In this document: positions 22,891 to 29,657 of the stretch, piece by piece
How the letters are laid out: every line of letters starts with the position of its first letter
Numbering within the stretch: position 1 is the stretch's first letter
From: CAZUZD01 sp964624465
GTDB lineage: Bacteria > Planctomycetota > Planctomycetia > Isosphaerales > Isosphaeraceae
DNA: 41,231 nt
Assembly (NCBI GenBank): GCA_964624465.1
Contig: CAZUZD010000017.1
Coordinates: 1-41,231, forward strand
Reading direction: 5' to 3'
Position numbers and translations under genes: made by a program
Notes under the pieces: generated by a model
The model's database searches: none
What the model was told of the DNA's origin: nothing
Seen by the model: the letters and a program-made list of their open reading frames with translations, nothing else

Positions 22891-24048
22891 TCAGCCCACG
22901 GTGCGGGCCATCTCGAAGTAGATCTCGGCGGCGGCCCGCACCTGATCGAGCTCGATCCACTCGTCCTCGGTGTGCGCCTGCGCGATGTCGCCGGGGCCGA
23001 AGACGTAGGACGGCAGGCCGGCGGCCCCCAGCGGGCCGGCGTCGGTGCCGAAGGGTACGCCGATGACCGCAGGCCGGCGCCCGATCACCCGCTCGACGGC
23101 GTCCGAGAGCGGGCCGATCCAGCGGTCGCGGGCGGGCGGCTCCGGGCGCAAGGCGGGCATGTTCACCCAGGGGGGCAGGAATTCGAGGTGGTCCAGCGAA
23201 CCGAGCCGCTCGCGGAGGAACTCGGCGACCCGTCCCGGTGCGTCGGTGGGATCCTCGCCGGGGATCAGCCGCCGGTCGATCTCGATCAGGCAGCCGTCGG
23301 GCACGACGTTCACGCTCGTGCCCCCCTCGATCCGCCCCACCGAGAGGCTGGCCGGGCCCAGGATCGGGTCGGCCGGCCCGGTGGCCAGCGTCTGGGCGTA
23401 CGCTTCGAGCGCAGCCACGACCCGGGCCATCCGGTAGATCGCGTTGTCGCCCCGCTGCGGGGTCGAGCTGTGGCAGGCGACCCCGCGGGCGTGGATCTTC
23501 CAGCGGACGGCGCCCTTGTGGGTGTTCACGACGTCGAGCCGGGTCGGCTCGGCGACCACCGCGACGTCGGCCCCCTGGAAATCCTCGGCGAGCTTCGAGC
23601 TGCCCGTGTGGGTGAACTCCTCGTCGACGGTGCAGGCGAGCACGACCGACGCCGAGCCCGCGGGCCGCTCGCGCACCAGGCGGGCGAAGGCCATCAGCAT
23701 CGCCGCCATGCCGCCCTTGATGTCGCAGGCGCCCCGGCCGTAGAGCCGCCCGCCCTCGACTGTGGCGGCAAACGGGTCGATGATCATGCCGTCGGTCGGC
23801 ACGGTGTCCTGGTGCACGTCGAAGAGGAGCGTATGGCGGGCGTCCGGGGCCTCGTAACGGGCCAGGATGTTGGCGCGGCCGGGGACGATCGGCTGGGTCC
23901 AGGGCGCCACGCCCAGGTCGCGGAGGTAGCGGTCCAGGTAGTCGGTGACGCCCGCCTCGAGGACGCCGGCGCCCGTCATCGGGCGGCCCATCGGGTTGAC
24001 GCTGGGGATCTGCACCAAGTCGCGCAGCAGGCGGGTCAGCGCGTCCAC
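22891..24048 (-). CDS. M20-family metallopeptidase (ArgE/DapE-like)
   Basis: A 385-residue cytoplasmic enzyme. GTG 24048 is preferred over an in-frame GTG at 24114: it has GGAG 6 nt upstream and begins right at the family's first helix (VDALTRLLRDLVQIPSVNP), and the longer version would place a strong hairpin against its ribosome site. Metal and catalytic residues are FDVHQDTVPT (His and Asp), GRGACDIKGG (bridging Asp), TVDEEFTHTG (catalytic Glu pair), AEPTR and AQAHTEDEW (last His). The dimerisation lid lies between about 175 and 290. Family members deacylate N-acetylornithine, succinyl-diaminopimelate or other N-acyl amino acids; this one is not clearly ArgE or DapE. Confidence 0.9.
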   Translation of the reverse strand: MDALTRLLRDLVQIPSVNPMGRPMTGAGVLEAGVTDYLDRYLRDLGVAPWTQPIVPGRANILARYEAPDARHTLLFDVHQDTVPTDGMIIDPFAATVEGGRLYGRGACDIKGGMAAMLMAFARLVRERPAGSASVVLACTVDEEFTHTGSSKLAEDFQGADVAVVAEPTRLDVVNTHKGAVRWKIHARGVACHSSTPQRGDNAIYRMARVVAALEAYAQTLATGPADPILGPASLSVGRIEGGTSVNVVPDGCLIEIDRRLIPGEDPTDAPGRVAEFLRERLGSLDHLEFLPPWVNMPALRPEPPARDRWIGPLSDAVERVIGRRPAVIGVPFGTDAGPLGAAGLPSYVFGPGDIAQAHTEDEWIELDQVRAAAEIYFEMARTVG

Positions 24049-24134
24049 GGGGAGCTCCGCATCGGGTGGCGTCGTGGCGGCGGTCGGGCCCTGGGCGTGC
24101 GAGCCGCCTCCCACACTGGAGCGACTCGGTTGCT

Positions 24135-24153
24135 CGCGGTGAGTCTCACCGCG
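24135..24153 (-). promoter_or_regulatory. Tight hairpin between efp and the M20 gene
   Basis: CGCGGTGA (24135-24142) pairs with TCACCGCG (24146-24153), 8 bp with a GTC loop, about 100 nt past the efp stop and 87 nt before the preferred M20 start. No U-tract. It may separate efp and M20 messages. Confidence 0.4.
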
Positions 24154-24252
24154 CGGCCAGTCGCGGCCGGTTGCCTGGAGGCGAGGGGGAGGAACGGGCG
24201 GTCGCGCGTCGGCAGGCCGCCCCGGGTCAGAGCGTCAGGAACCGCGGCGGCG

Positions 24253-24819
24253 TTACTTCACGCGCTCGATGTACTCGCCCGTGCGGGTGTCGATGCGGAC
24301 CTTCTCGCCAGGGCCGATGAACGGGGGCACCGAGATCTTGAGGCCGGTCTCGGTGGTCGCGTCCTTGTACTGATTGGTCGCGGTGGCACCCTTGATCGAC
24401 GGCGGCGTGTCGGTGATCGTCATGTCCACCGAGGCCGGCACCTCGATCGAGACCGCCTTGCTATCGATGTACTTGACCATCACCTTGGCGTTCGGCAGCA
24501 GGTAGAGGATCGAGTCGCCGACCATCTCCTTGTCGAACTGCAACTGGTCGAAGGTCTCCACGTCCATGAACACGTGGTCCTCGCCGGCCGAGTAGAGGTA
24601 CTCGTACTCGCGGCTCTCGACATAGGGCGTCTCGAGCTGCTCGTCCGAGCGGAACCGCTTCTCGATCGTCGAGCCGTTGCTCATGTTCTTGAGCTTGGCC
24701 TGCACGAACGCCCGCAGGTTGCCCGGGGTCCGGTGCGCGAAGTCGACGACCACGAAGTTCGTGCCGTCCATCGCCACGACCATACCCTTGCGGATGTCAC
24801 TGGCCTTGATGTTCGCCAT
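24253..24819 (-). CDS. efp: Translation elongation factor P
   Basis: A 188-residue protein covering the full three-domain EF-P (KOW-like domain I, then two OB domains). It binds stalled ribosomes between the P and E sites and helps peptide bond formation at proline runs. Typical segments are present: IRKGMVVAMDGTNFVVVDF, YLYSAGEDHVFMDVETFDQ and ISVPPFIGPGEKVRIDTRTGEYIERVK. The domain I loop tip reads TPGNLRAF, so the residue at the place of the modified Lys34 (E. coli) or Arg32 (Pseudomonas) is Asn34, flanked by Leu35-Arg36. Lysylation or rhamnosylation at this position is therefore excluded, though Arg36 is near. No clear Shine-Dalgarno precedes ATG 24819. Confidence 0.96.
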   Translation of the reverse strand: MANIKASDIRKGMVVAMDGTNFVVVDFAHRTPGNLRAFVQAKLKNMSNGSTIEKRFRSDEQLETPYVESREYEYLYSAGEDHVFMDVETFDQLQFDKEMVGDSILYLLPNAKVMVKYIDSKAVSIEVPASVDMTITDTPPSIKGATATNQYKDATTETGLKISVPPFIGPGEKVRIDTRTGEYIERVK

Positions 24820-25040
24820 GGGAGGTTCTGGATCGACTGGGGTGGAAGTGGAGAGCGCCGGCGTGGCCGCCGGTGGCGGTCGCGGCGGATCGAGGAAGTT
24901 CGCCGGGAGCCGGCGCCCGCGGGGGGCCGCGCTGGGGCTGCGGGCGGGCGCCAGCGGGGCCGGTCGCGACCTGAGACGATACTCGAAACCGTCAGCCCAG
25001 GGCCAGACCTCTTGGGCGCTACCCCAGATCCCATCCCGAT

Positions 25041-25553
25041 TTATCGTGGTCGATCACGGGACTCTGGCGTCCCATCCGCGACCTCCCGGCCGGGCTCGGC
25101 AGTGCTCCAGAGCACGACCGAGAGCCCCAGCACCGCCAGGTTCGCCAGCCACTGCGCCGTGCTGAGGATCAGGTAGGCCCGATGCAGCGGATAGAAGGCC
25201 GCGGTGTACTCCCGGCCCGCGTCGATCAGGGCCCCGAGCCGGCCGTGGAGCACGTATTGGGCGCCCAGGATCGCCGTCGAGACCCCCAGCAGGATCACCC
25301 GCAGCCGCCGGGTCCGGCGCCCGCCGGGCCTCCGGTCGAGGCCAAGCAATGCCCACCAGCCGACCACGACGACCACGCCGACGAGGTTCAGGCTCACCGT
25401 CACCTGCCGGGTTACCAGCGCGGCGGTCGGCACGTCGAAGACCTCGTGGAGCCGTGGCAGCACCAGGCCGCCATAGGTCGGTAGGCCCCCGAGCCAGAGC
25501 GCCAGCCCCCAGACTCCCAGGACCCGTGCGATCGTCAGTCCCCGTGCCGTCAT
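25041..25553 (-). CDS. Four-helix integral membrane protein
   Basis: A 170-residue protein started at ATG 25553. Four membrane segments are visible: VLGVWGLALWLGGLPTYGGL, VSLNLVGVVVVVGWWALLGL, VILLGVSTAILGAQYVL and LILSTAQWLANLAVLGLSVV. The arrangement, with a short cytoplasmic Arg-rich loop after helix 2 and a loop carrying HEVFD, resembles DUF4149 / CopD-like small membrane proteins, but I am not certain of the family. The gene is divergent from the serine acetyltransferase gene and followed by 220 nt before efp on the same strand; that gap has no feature I can support. Function unknown. Confidence 0.7.
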   Translation of the reverse strand: MTARGLTIARVLGVWGLALWLGGLPTYGGLVLPRLHEVFDVPTAALVTRQVTVSLNLVGVVVVVGWWALLGLDRRPGGRRTRRLRVILLGVSTAILGAQYVLHGRLGALIDAGREYTAAFYPLHRAYLILSTAQWLANLAVLGLSVVLWSTAEPGREVADGTPESRDRPR

Positions 25554-25654
25554 CTGCCACGCGGTCTCCCTCGGGGCTCCGTGCACACCGGGCCGGCGGC
25601 CAGACCCGGTCCAGTTTCCCGGAACATCGCCGATCGGCCCGAGTCCCGGCGCTT

Positions 25655-25684
25655 TTGACCCCACCCGACGCCGTGCCTTATGAT
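25655..25684 (+). promoter_or_regulatory. Sigma70-like promoter for cysE
   Basis: TTGACC (25655-25660) and TATGAT (25679-25684) are separated by 18 nt. The predicted start near 25691 leaves about 69 nt to the start codon at 25760. It is one of the clearest promoters in the window. Confidence 0.6.
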
Positions 25685-25759
25685 ACGACACTTCGGCGCC
25701 CGGCAGGCCGTCTCGACCGGGGGCGCGATGCGACTCGACCTCTCCCAGGTTCGCTCCCC

Positions 25760-26707
25760 ATGGCCACTGACCTCCGCCTCAAGGCCAACCTGCCCGCCAT
25801 CACCGATCGCATCGTCGAGACGTACGAGGAATGTGGGGGCATTCACCACCTCGGCCACTCGCCGCTGCCGAGCTACGCGGTGGTCGTCGAGATCCTGACC
25901 GACCTGCGCGAGATCCTCTACCCCGGGTTCGGCCGGCGGCAGAACCTGCACCTGGGCAACGTGGGGTACCACGTCGGCGACCTGGTCGACTCGCTCCACG
26001 ACCGCCTGACCCAGCAGATCGCCCGCGCGATGAGCCACGAGTGCAAGAACCGCACCCCGGCGGCCGACTTCGAGGCCAGGGCGCAACAGGTGACGCTGCA
26101 ACTGCTGGAGTCGCTGCCCGCCCTGCGACGCGTGCTGGCCGATGACGCCCAGGCGGCCTACGACGGCGACCCGGCCGCCAAGGGTCTCGACGAGATCGTC
26201 TTCTGCTATCCCGGCCTCTCGGCGATCACCGTCTACCGGATCGCACACGAGCTGTACCGGATGAACATCCCGCTGATCCCCCGGATGATGTCCGAGTACG
26301 CCCACAGCAAGACCGGTATCGACATCCACCCGGGCGCCCGCATCGGCCGCCGGTTCTTCATCGACCACGGCACCGGCGTCGTCATCGGCGAGACCACCGA
26401 CATCGGCGCGGGGGTCAAAATCTACCAGGGCGTGACCCTGGGAGCCCTCAGCTTCCCCAAGGACGAGACCGGTCAGATCGTCCGCAACGCCAAGCGGCAC
26501 CCGACCCTGGAAGACGACGTCGTCATCTACGCCAACGCCACGATCCTGGGCGGCGAGACGACGATCGGGCACCACTCCGTGATCGGCTCCTCCGCCTGGG
26601 TCACCCGCTCGGTGGCCCCCTACACGACCCTGACCATCGAAGGCCCCCGGCTCCGCGAGCGCCGACCCGCCGATTTCGGCGTCGAAGGCTTCGACTACCA
26701 GATCTAA
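25760..26707 (+). CDS. cysE: Serine O-acetyltransferase
   Basis: A 315-residue enzyme that makes O-acetylserine from serine and acetyl-CoA, the first step of cysteine synthesis. ATG 25760 fits the conserved N-terminal helix. The helical N-terminal domain (about 1-175) is longer than in E. coli CysE and of the EpsC-like kind. The left-handed beta-helix starts with GIDIHPGARIG and shows hexapeptide repeats through TTIGHHSVIGSSAWV. His190 and His203 (IDHGTGVVIGE) match the catalytic region of CysE, and the SFPKDE loop after GVTLGAL is the usual insertion. The C-terminal tail after the helix (about 25 residues) lacks the Ile end used in E. coli to dock CysK, but ends in FDYQI. It has its own promoter and a structured terminator. 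Confidence 0.93.
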   Translation: MATDLRLKANLPAITDRIVETYEECGGIHHLGHSPLPSYAVVVEILTDLREILYPGFGRRQNLHLGNVGYHVGDLVDSLHDRLTQQIARAMSHECKNRTPAADFEARAQQVTLQLLESLPALRRVLADDAQAAYDGDPAAKGLDEIVFCYPGLSAITVYRIAHELYRMNIPLIPRMMSEYAHSKTGIDIHPGARIGRRFFIDHGTGVVIGETTDIGAGVKIYQGVTLGALSFPKDETGQIVRNAKRHPTLEDDVVIYANATILGGETTIGHHSVIGSSAWVTRSVAPYTTLTIEGPRLRERRPADFGVEGFDYQI

Positions 26708-26712
26708 GAAGT

Positions 26713-26819
26713 GCCCCGGACCCGAAAGGCACCGGGTTCCATTGAGATCCCGAAGCCGACGGCACGGTGACTCGCGGATCGGACGCGCCCGGGTGACCGT
26801 GTCCGGGGCGATTTTTTTT
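26713..26819 (+). terminator. Structured 3' element ending in a U8 terminator after cysE
   Basis: GCCCCGGAC (26713-26721) can pair with GTCCGGGGC (26801-26809), closing a 79-nt region that itself holds ACGGT/ACCGT (26764-26768 / 26796-26800) and CCG/CGG helices. TTTTTTTT (26812-26819) follows after GA. It looks like a branched intrinsic terminator beginning 5 nt past the cysE stop. Confidence 0.55.
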
Positions 26820-26842
26820 CCAGGGCGGGCGGAACGCCCTGG
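26820..26842. repeat. 8-bp hairpin adjoining the U8 tract
   Basis: CCAGGGCG (26820-26827) pairs with CGCCCTGG (26835-26842), with a 7-nt loop, starting right after the T8 run. Part of the hairpin-rich 597-nt gap 26708-27304, which contains no gene. Confidence 0.5.
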
Positions 26843-27010
26843 GGATCGCCTGTACTAGTCAGTGAGCCCGCGTGGGATTCCCGGCTGCTCCGGAGTCCGA
26901 CCCTGGCCCGCGGCTCCGCGCCGCGCACTGGTCCGAACCCGTGGGCAACGCCATGTGCCCCGGTCCTGCCATCCCACAAGTAGTTAATTAATTAGGTAGT
27001 TAGGGGTGAC

Positions 27011-27038
27011 GGTGGGCCCGGCGCGGGCCGGGCCCACC
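27011..27038. repeat. 12-bp perfect inverted repeat
   Basis: GGTGGGCCCGGC (27011-27022) pairs perfectly with GCCGGGCCCACC (27027-27038), with a GCGG loop. It follows an unusually A/T-rich stretch (26981-27002, TAGTTAATTAATTAGG...). It may be an intergenic palindromic repeat; copies elsewhere in the genome cannot be checked here. Confidence 0.55.
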
Positions 27039-27080
27039 CGATCTCCGTCGTGTTGCGACACCGCTCATCGTCGTTCACCT

Positions 27081-27101
27081 CGTGGGACGCAGCGTCCCAC
27101 G
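27081..27101. repeat. 21-nt perfect palindrome
   Basis: CGTGGGACGC, a central A, then GCGTCCCACG (27081-27101) is a full palindrome. Elements of the form TGGGACGC-n-GCGTCCCA are, as I recall, frequent intergenic repeats in several bacterial genomes, but only one copy lies in this window. Confidence 0.5.
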
Positions 27102-27233
27102 TTCCGCCTTCGCCATCGCGGCCGCGACCCTGGACCGGGCCGTGCGAGATCGCCCCGAATCAATGCAGCTGGAGGCGCAACAGCAGGGATACCGGGCGTG
27201 TTAGAGACGCGTCACGAGTGCCCCTTAGGTGCG

Positions 27234-27269
27234 AAGGGCACGGGGCCCTTGAACCGGCCCCGTGCCCTT
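27234..27269. terminator. Bidirectional terminator hairpin after the methyltransferase gene
   Basis: AAGGGCACGGGGC (27234-27246) pairs with GCCCCGTGCCCTT (27257-27269), a 13-bp stem with a 10-nt loop, about 36 nt beyond the minus-strand stop codon at 27305. A/T pairs at the stem base give short U-runs in either direction. Confidence 0.6.
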
Positions 27270-27304
27270 GCTTCGTTCCCGCCGCGTCCGCCGGGTCGAC
27301 CCGC

Positions 27305-28102
27305 TCAGGCTGGACGCCTGGCGAACACCAGCCAGCCGCCGGCTCGCACGCGGGGCAGGAGCCAGGGCGCGGGGATGGGCCGGGCGTCGACCTCGTCGAG
27401 CGAGACGACCTCGTCGATCACGAACCCGGCCGAAGCCAGGTCGGCCCGCAGCTCGCCCCACCGGAAGAGGTGGACGACCATGTTCGGGATGCCCCGATAG
27501 GTCATCGGGCGATCGCCGGCCTGCTCCTGGCCCAGCCAGCCAGAGACGAGTTGACGCGCCATCCACAGCCGGGCGCCGGGGACCCTGGCATTGAGCCAGA
27601 GATTGTGCGCATGGAGGGCGAGCTGTCCGCCGGGCTCCAGGATCCGGTAGGTCTCGGACAGGGCCCGCCGACGGGCGGTGCGACTCCGGATCATGCCCAG
27701 GGTGCTGAACATGGACAGGGCATACCGGAAGCCGCTGTCCGGGAGGCAGCCGAGGTTGCAGAGGTTGGCCCGGAGCAACCGGATGGGCAGATCCTCGGCC
27801 GCGCAGCGACGTCCGAGCTGGGCAAGCATGGCCTGAGAGAGGTCCACGGCGGTCACGGGGAAACCGGCCCTGGTGAACCGCAGGGCGAGCCGCCCCACGC
27901 CACAGCCCAGGTCGATGAGGGGGGCCGGGGTCTTGAACCGGTCGTCGAGCAGGTGGGCGTCGGCGACGAACAGGGGGTGGCCGGCGAAGTAGTCGTCCTC
28001 GTCGTCGGCGAGCCTGGCGGTGTGCACGTAGTCCCAGAGCGCCGGATCGACGCCCTCGGGCAGGCGCCAGGCGGGTGGTCGGGAGCCGGGGGCGTGGGGC
28101 AT
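27305..28102 (-). CDS. Class I SAM-dependent methyltransferase
   Basis: A 265-residue protein with the Rossmann SAM-binding motif I LIDLGCGVGR (62-71), acidic residue at the end of strand 2 (AVDLSQAM, Asp87), and later RILEPGGQLALHAHN, the strand 5 region of small-molecule methyltransferases. About 55 residues of helical sequence precede the fold and probably shape the substrate site. ATG 28102 shares one base with the stop of the GH13 gene (TGATG), so the two are translationally coupled. That link suggests a carbohydrate-related substrate such as a methylated (malto-)oligosaccharide, but this is inference. A strong terminator follows. Confidence 0.88.
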   Translation of the reverse strand: MPHAPGSRPPAWRLPEGVDPALWDYVHTARLADDEDDYFAGHPLFVADAHLLDDRFKTPAPLIDLGCGVGRLALRFTRAGFPVTAVDLSQAMLAQLGRRCAAEDLPIRLLRANLCNLGCLPDSGFRYALSMFSTLGMIRSRTARRRALSETYRILEPGGQLALHAHNLWLNARVPGARLWMARQLVSGWLGQEQAGDRPMTYRGIPNMVVHLFRWGELRADLASAGFVIDEVVSLDEVDARPIPAPWLLPRVRAGGWLVFARRPA

Positions 28103-29577
28103 CAGGGACCCTGGATCGGGGGAGTGGCGAAGATCCGCCCCGAACGCGGGGGCAGTTCGAGGCCGTGCAGGGCGTCGCCCTCCACCTTGAGAGCGGCGTG
28201 GCCCCAGGCCTCTTCGAGGATCGTCTCGGCCCGGAGCCGGCCGGAGAGCGGGACGTCAATCCGATGGGTCCCCTGCCCCACATTCAGCGCCACGACCACG
28301 GCCTCGGCGCCGAGGTGTCGCAGGTGGACGTGGACGTCGCCCCGGGCGAGCAGGACCTCGTACGACCCGCGGCGGAGGGCGGGCCGCGCCTGCCGCAGGG
28401 CGATCAGCCGCTGGAACTCGTGCAGCAGGTCGAGGTCCCACAGCGATCGGTCGGTCGGGAACGCCCGGCGATTGTCGGGGTCGTGGCGTCCCTCCAGGCC
28501 GATCTCGTCCCCGTAGTAGATCGATGGGGCGCCGGAGTACGTCATCTGGAACATCGTCGCCAGCCGAAGCGCCGAGCGATCGCCGCCGGCGTAGGTCACG
28601 AACCGGGTCGTGTCGTGGCTGTCGAGCAGGTTGAGCAGCACCGCCGTGATGTTCGGGTGATAATACCCCTGAACCCGCTCGATGGCCGCCGCGAACGCCT
28701 CGGCGCCCGGGGGGCCGGCCGGGTGCAGCGAGGTCTTGCGGAGCTCGCCCAGGTCGACGGATTCCCCGATGAAGAACGCCACGCAGGCGCGGGTGAACGG
28801 GTAGTTCATCACCGCGTCCCACATGTCCCCCTGGAGCCAGCGCCGCGACTCGTTCCAGACCTCGCCGACGATGTACGCCTCCGGGTTGCTCGCCTTCACC
28901 CGCGAGCGGAACTCGCGCCAGAAGTCGTCGTCGTCGATCTCGTTGGCCACGTCGAGCCGCCAGCCGTCGATTCCGAAGTCGACCCAGCTCCGGCCGATGC
29001 CCCAGAGGAACTCGCGGACGGCCGGTGTCGCGATGTTGAACTTCGGAAGGGCCGGCAGCCCCCACCAGGCGGCGTATCCGGGGGCCTCCTCGGGGTGATA
29101 CGCGTTCAGCGGAAAGCTGGAGATCGTGAACCAGTCCAGGTAGGCCGAGTCCGCGCCATTCTCGAGGATGTCATGGAACGGGAAGAATCCGCGGCTGGCG
29201 TGGTTGAAGACACCGTCGAGCACGACGCGGATCCCGCGCCGATGGGACTCGTCGACCAGTCGCCGCAGGGCCGCGTTGCCCCCCAGCATCGGGTCGACCT
29301 TCTCGTAGTCGTGGGTGTGGTAGCGATGGTTCGACGCCGACTGGAAGATCGGCGTGAAGTAGATGGCGTTGACCCCCAGGTCGCTCAGGTAGTTGAGCTG
29401 CTCGACCACGCCGACGAGGTCGCCGCCCATGTAGCCGTGGGGCGTGGGCGGGCTGCCCCACGGCATCAGCCCCGCCGGCTTGGGGACGGCCAGGCTCCTG
29501 GCGAAGCGGTCGGGGAAGATCTGGTAGAAGACGGCATCCCGGACCCAGTCCGGGGTGAGTGGCTCGGCGGTGCTCAC
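28102..29577 (-). CDS. GH13 alpha-amylase-family glycosidase (neopullulanase/cyclomaltodextrinase-like)
   Basis: A 491-residue enzyme started at GTG 29577 (GGAG 8 nt upstream); the frame upstream is open but unlike the family. The four GH13 motifs are intact: DGVFNH (121-126), GWRLDVANE with nucleophile Asp209, IVGEVWN with acid/base Glu239, and LLDSHDTTR with Asp322. YFTPIFQSASNHRYHTHDYEKVDP is typical of the cyclomaltodextrinase/neopullulanase group, but the N-terminal CBM34 domain of that group is missing; the protein starts at the barrel. A short C-terminal beta domain follows. No signal peptide, so it should act on intracellular maltodextrin or glycogen-derived chains. Coupled to the methyltransferase gene. 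Confidence 0.92.
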   Translation of the reverse strand: MSTAEPLTPDWVRDAVFYQIFPDRFARSLAVPKPAGLMPWGSPPTPHGYMGGDLVGVVEQLNYLSDLGVNAIYFTPIFQSASNHRYHTHDYEKVDPMLGGNAALRRLVDESHRRGIRVVLDGVFNHASRGFFPFHDILENGADSAYLDWFTISSFPLNAYHPEEAPGYAAWWGLPALPKFNIATPAVREFLWGIGRSWVDFGIDGWRLDVANEIDDDDFWREFRSRVKASNPEAYIVGEVWNESRRWLQGDMWDAVMNYPFTRACVAFFIGESVDLGELRKTSLHPAGPPGAEAFAAAIERVQGYYHPNITAVLLNLLDSHDTTRFVTYAGGDRSALRLATMFQMTYSGAPSIYYGDEIGLEGRHDPDNRRAFPTDRSLWDLDLLHEFQRLIALRQARPALRRGSYEVLLARGDVHVHLRHLGAEAVVVALNVGQGTHRIDVPLSGRLRAETILEEAWGHAALKVEGDALHGLELPPRSGRIFATPPIQGP

Positions 29578-29657
29578 GGCGGGCTCCGGGGGGCGATCCT
29601 GGGAACAAACGGGGCCGACCTCCGCAGGTGGGCAACCGCCGGGCCAGTCGGCTCCGT

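Noticed and set aside
22609..25176. An 855-codon plus-strand frame across the M20 and efp genes
   Set aside because: It runs antisense to two well-supported enzymes and shows only shadow-like Arg/Gly/Asp-rich sequence.
26861..26980. Possible tRNA, because of a GGTTCGGACC-like T-loop on the minus strand
   Set aside because: No acceptor stem, anticodon arm or CCA-type end could be fitted around it.
26981..27002. TAGTTAATTAATTAGGTAGTTA as a replication origin or attachment site
   Set aside because: No DnaA boxes, no dnaA/dnaN, integrase or tRNA gene nearby; a short A/T tract alone is not enough.
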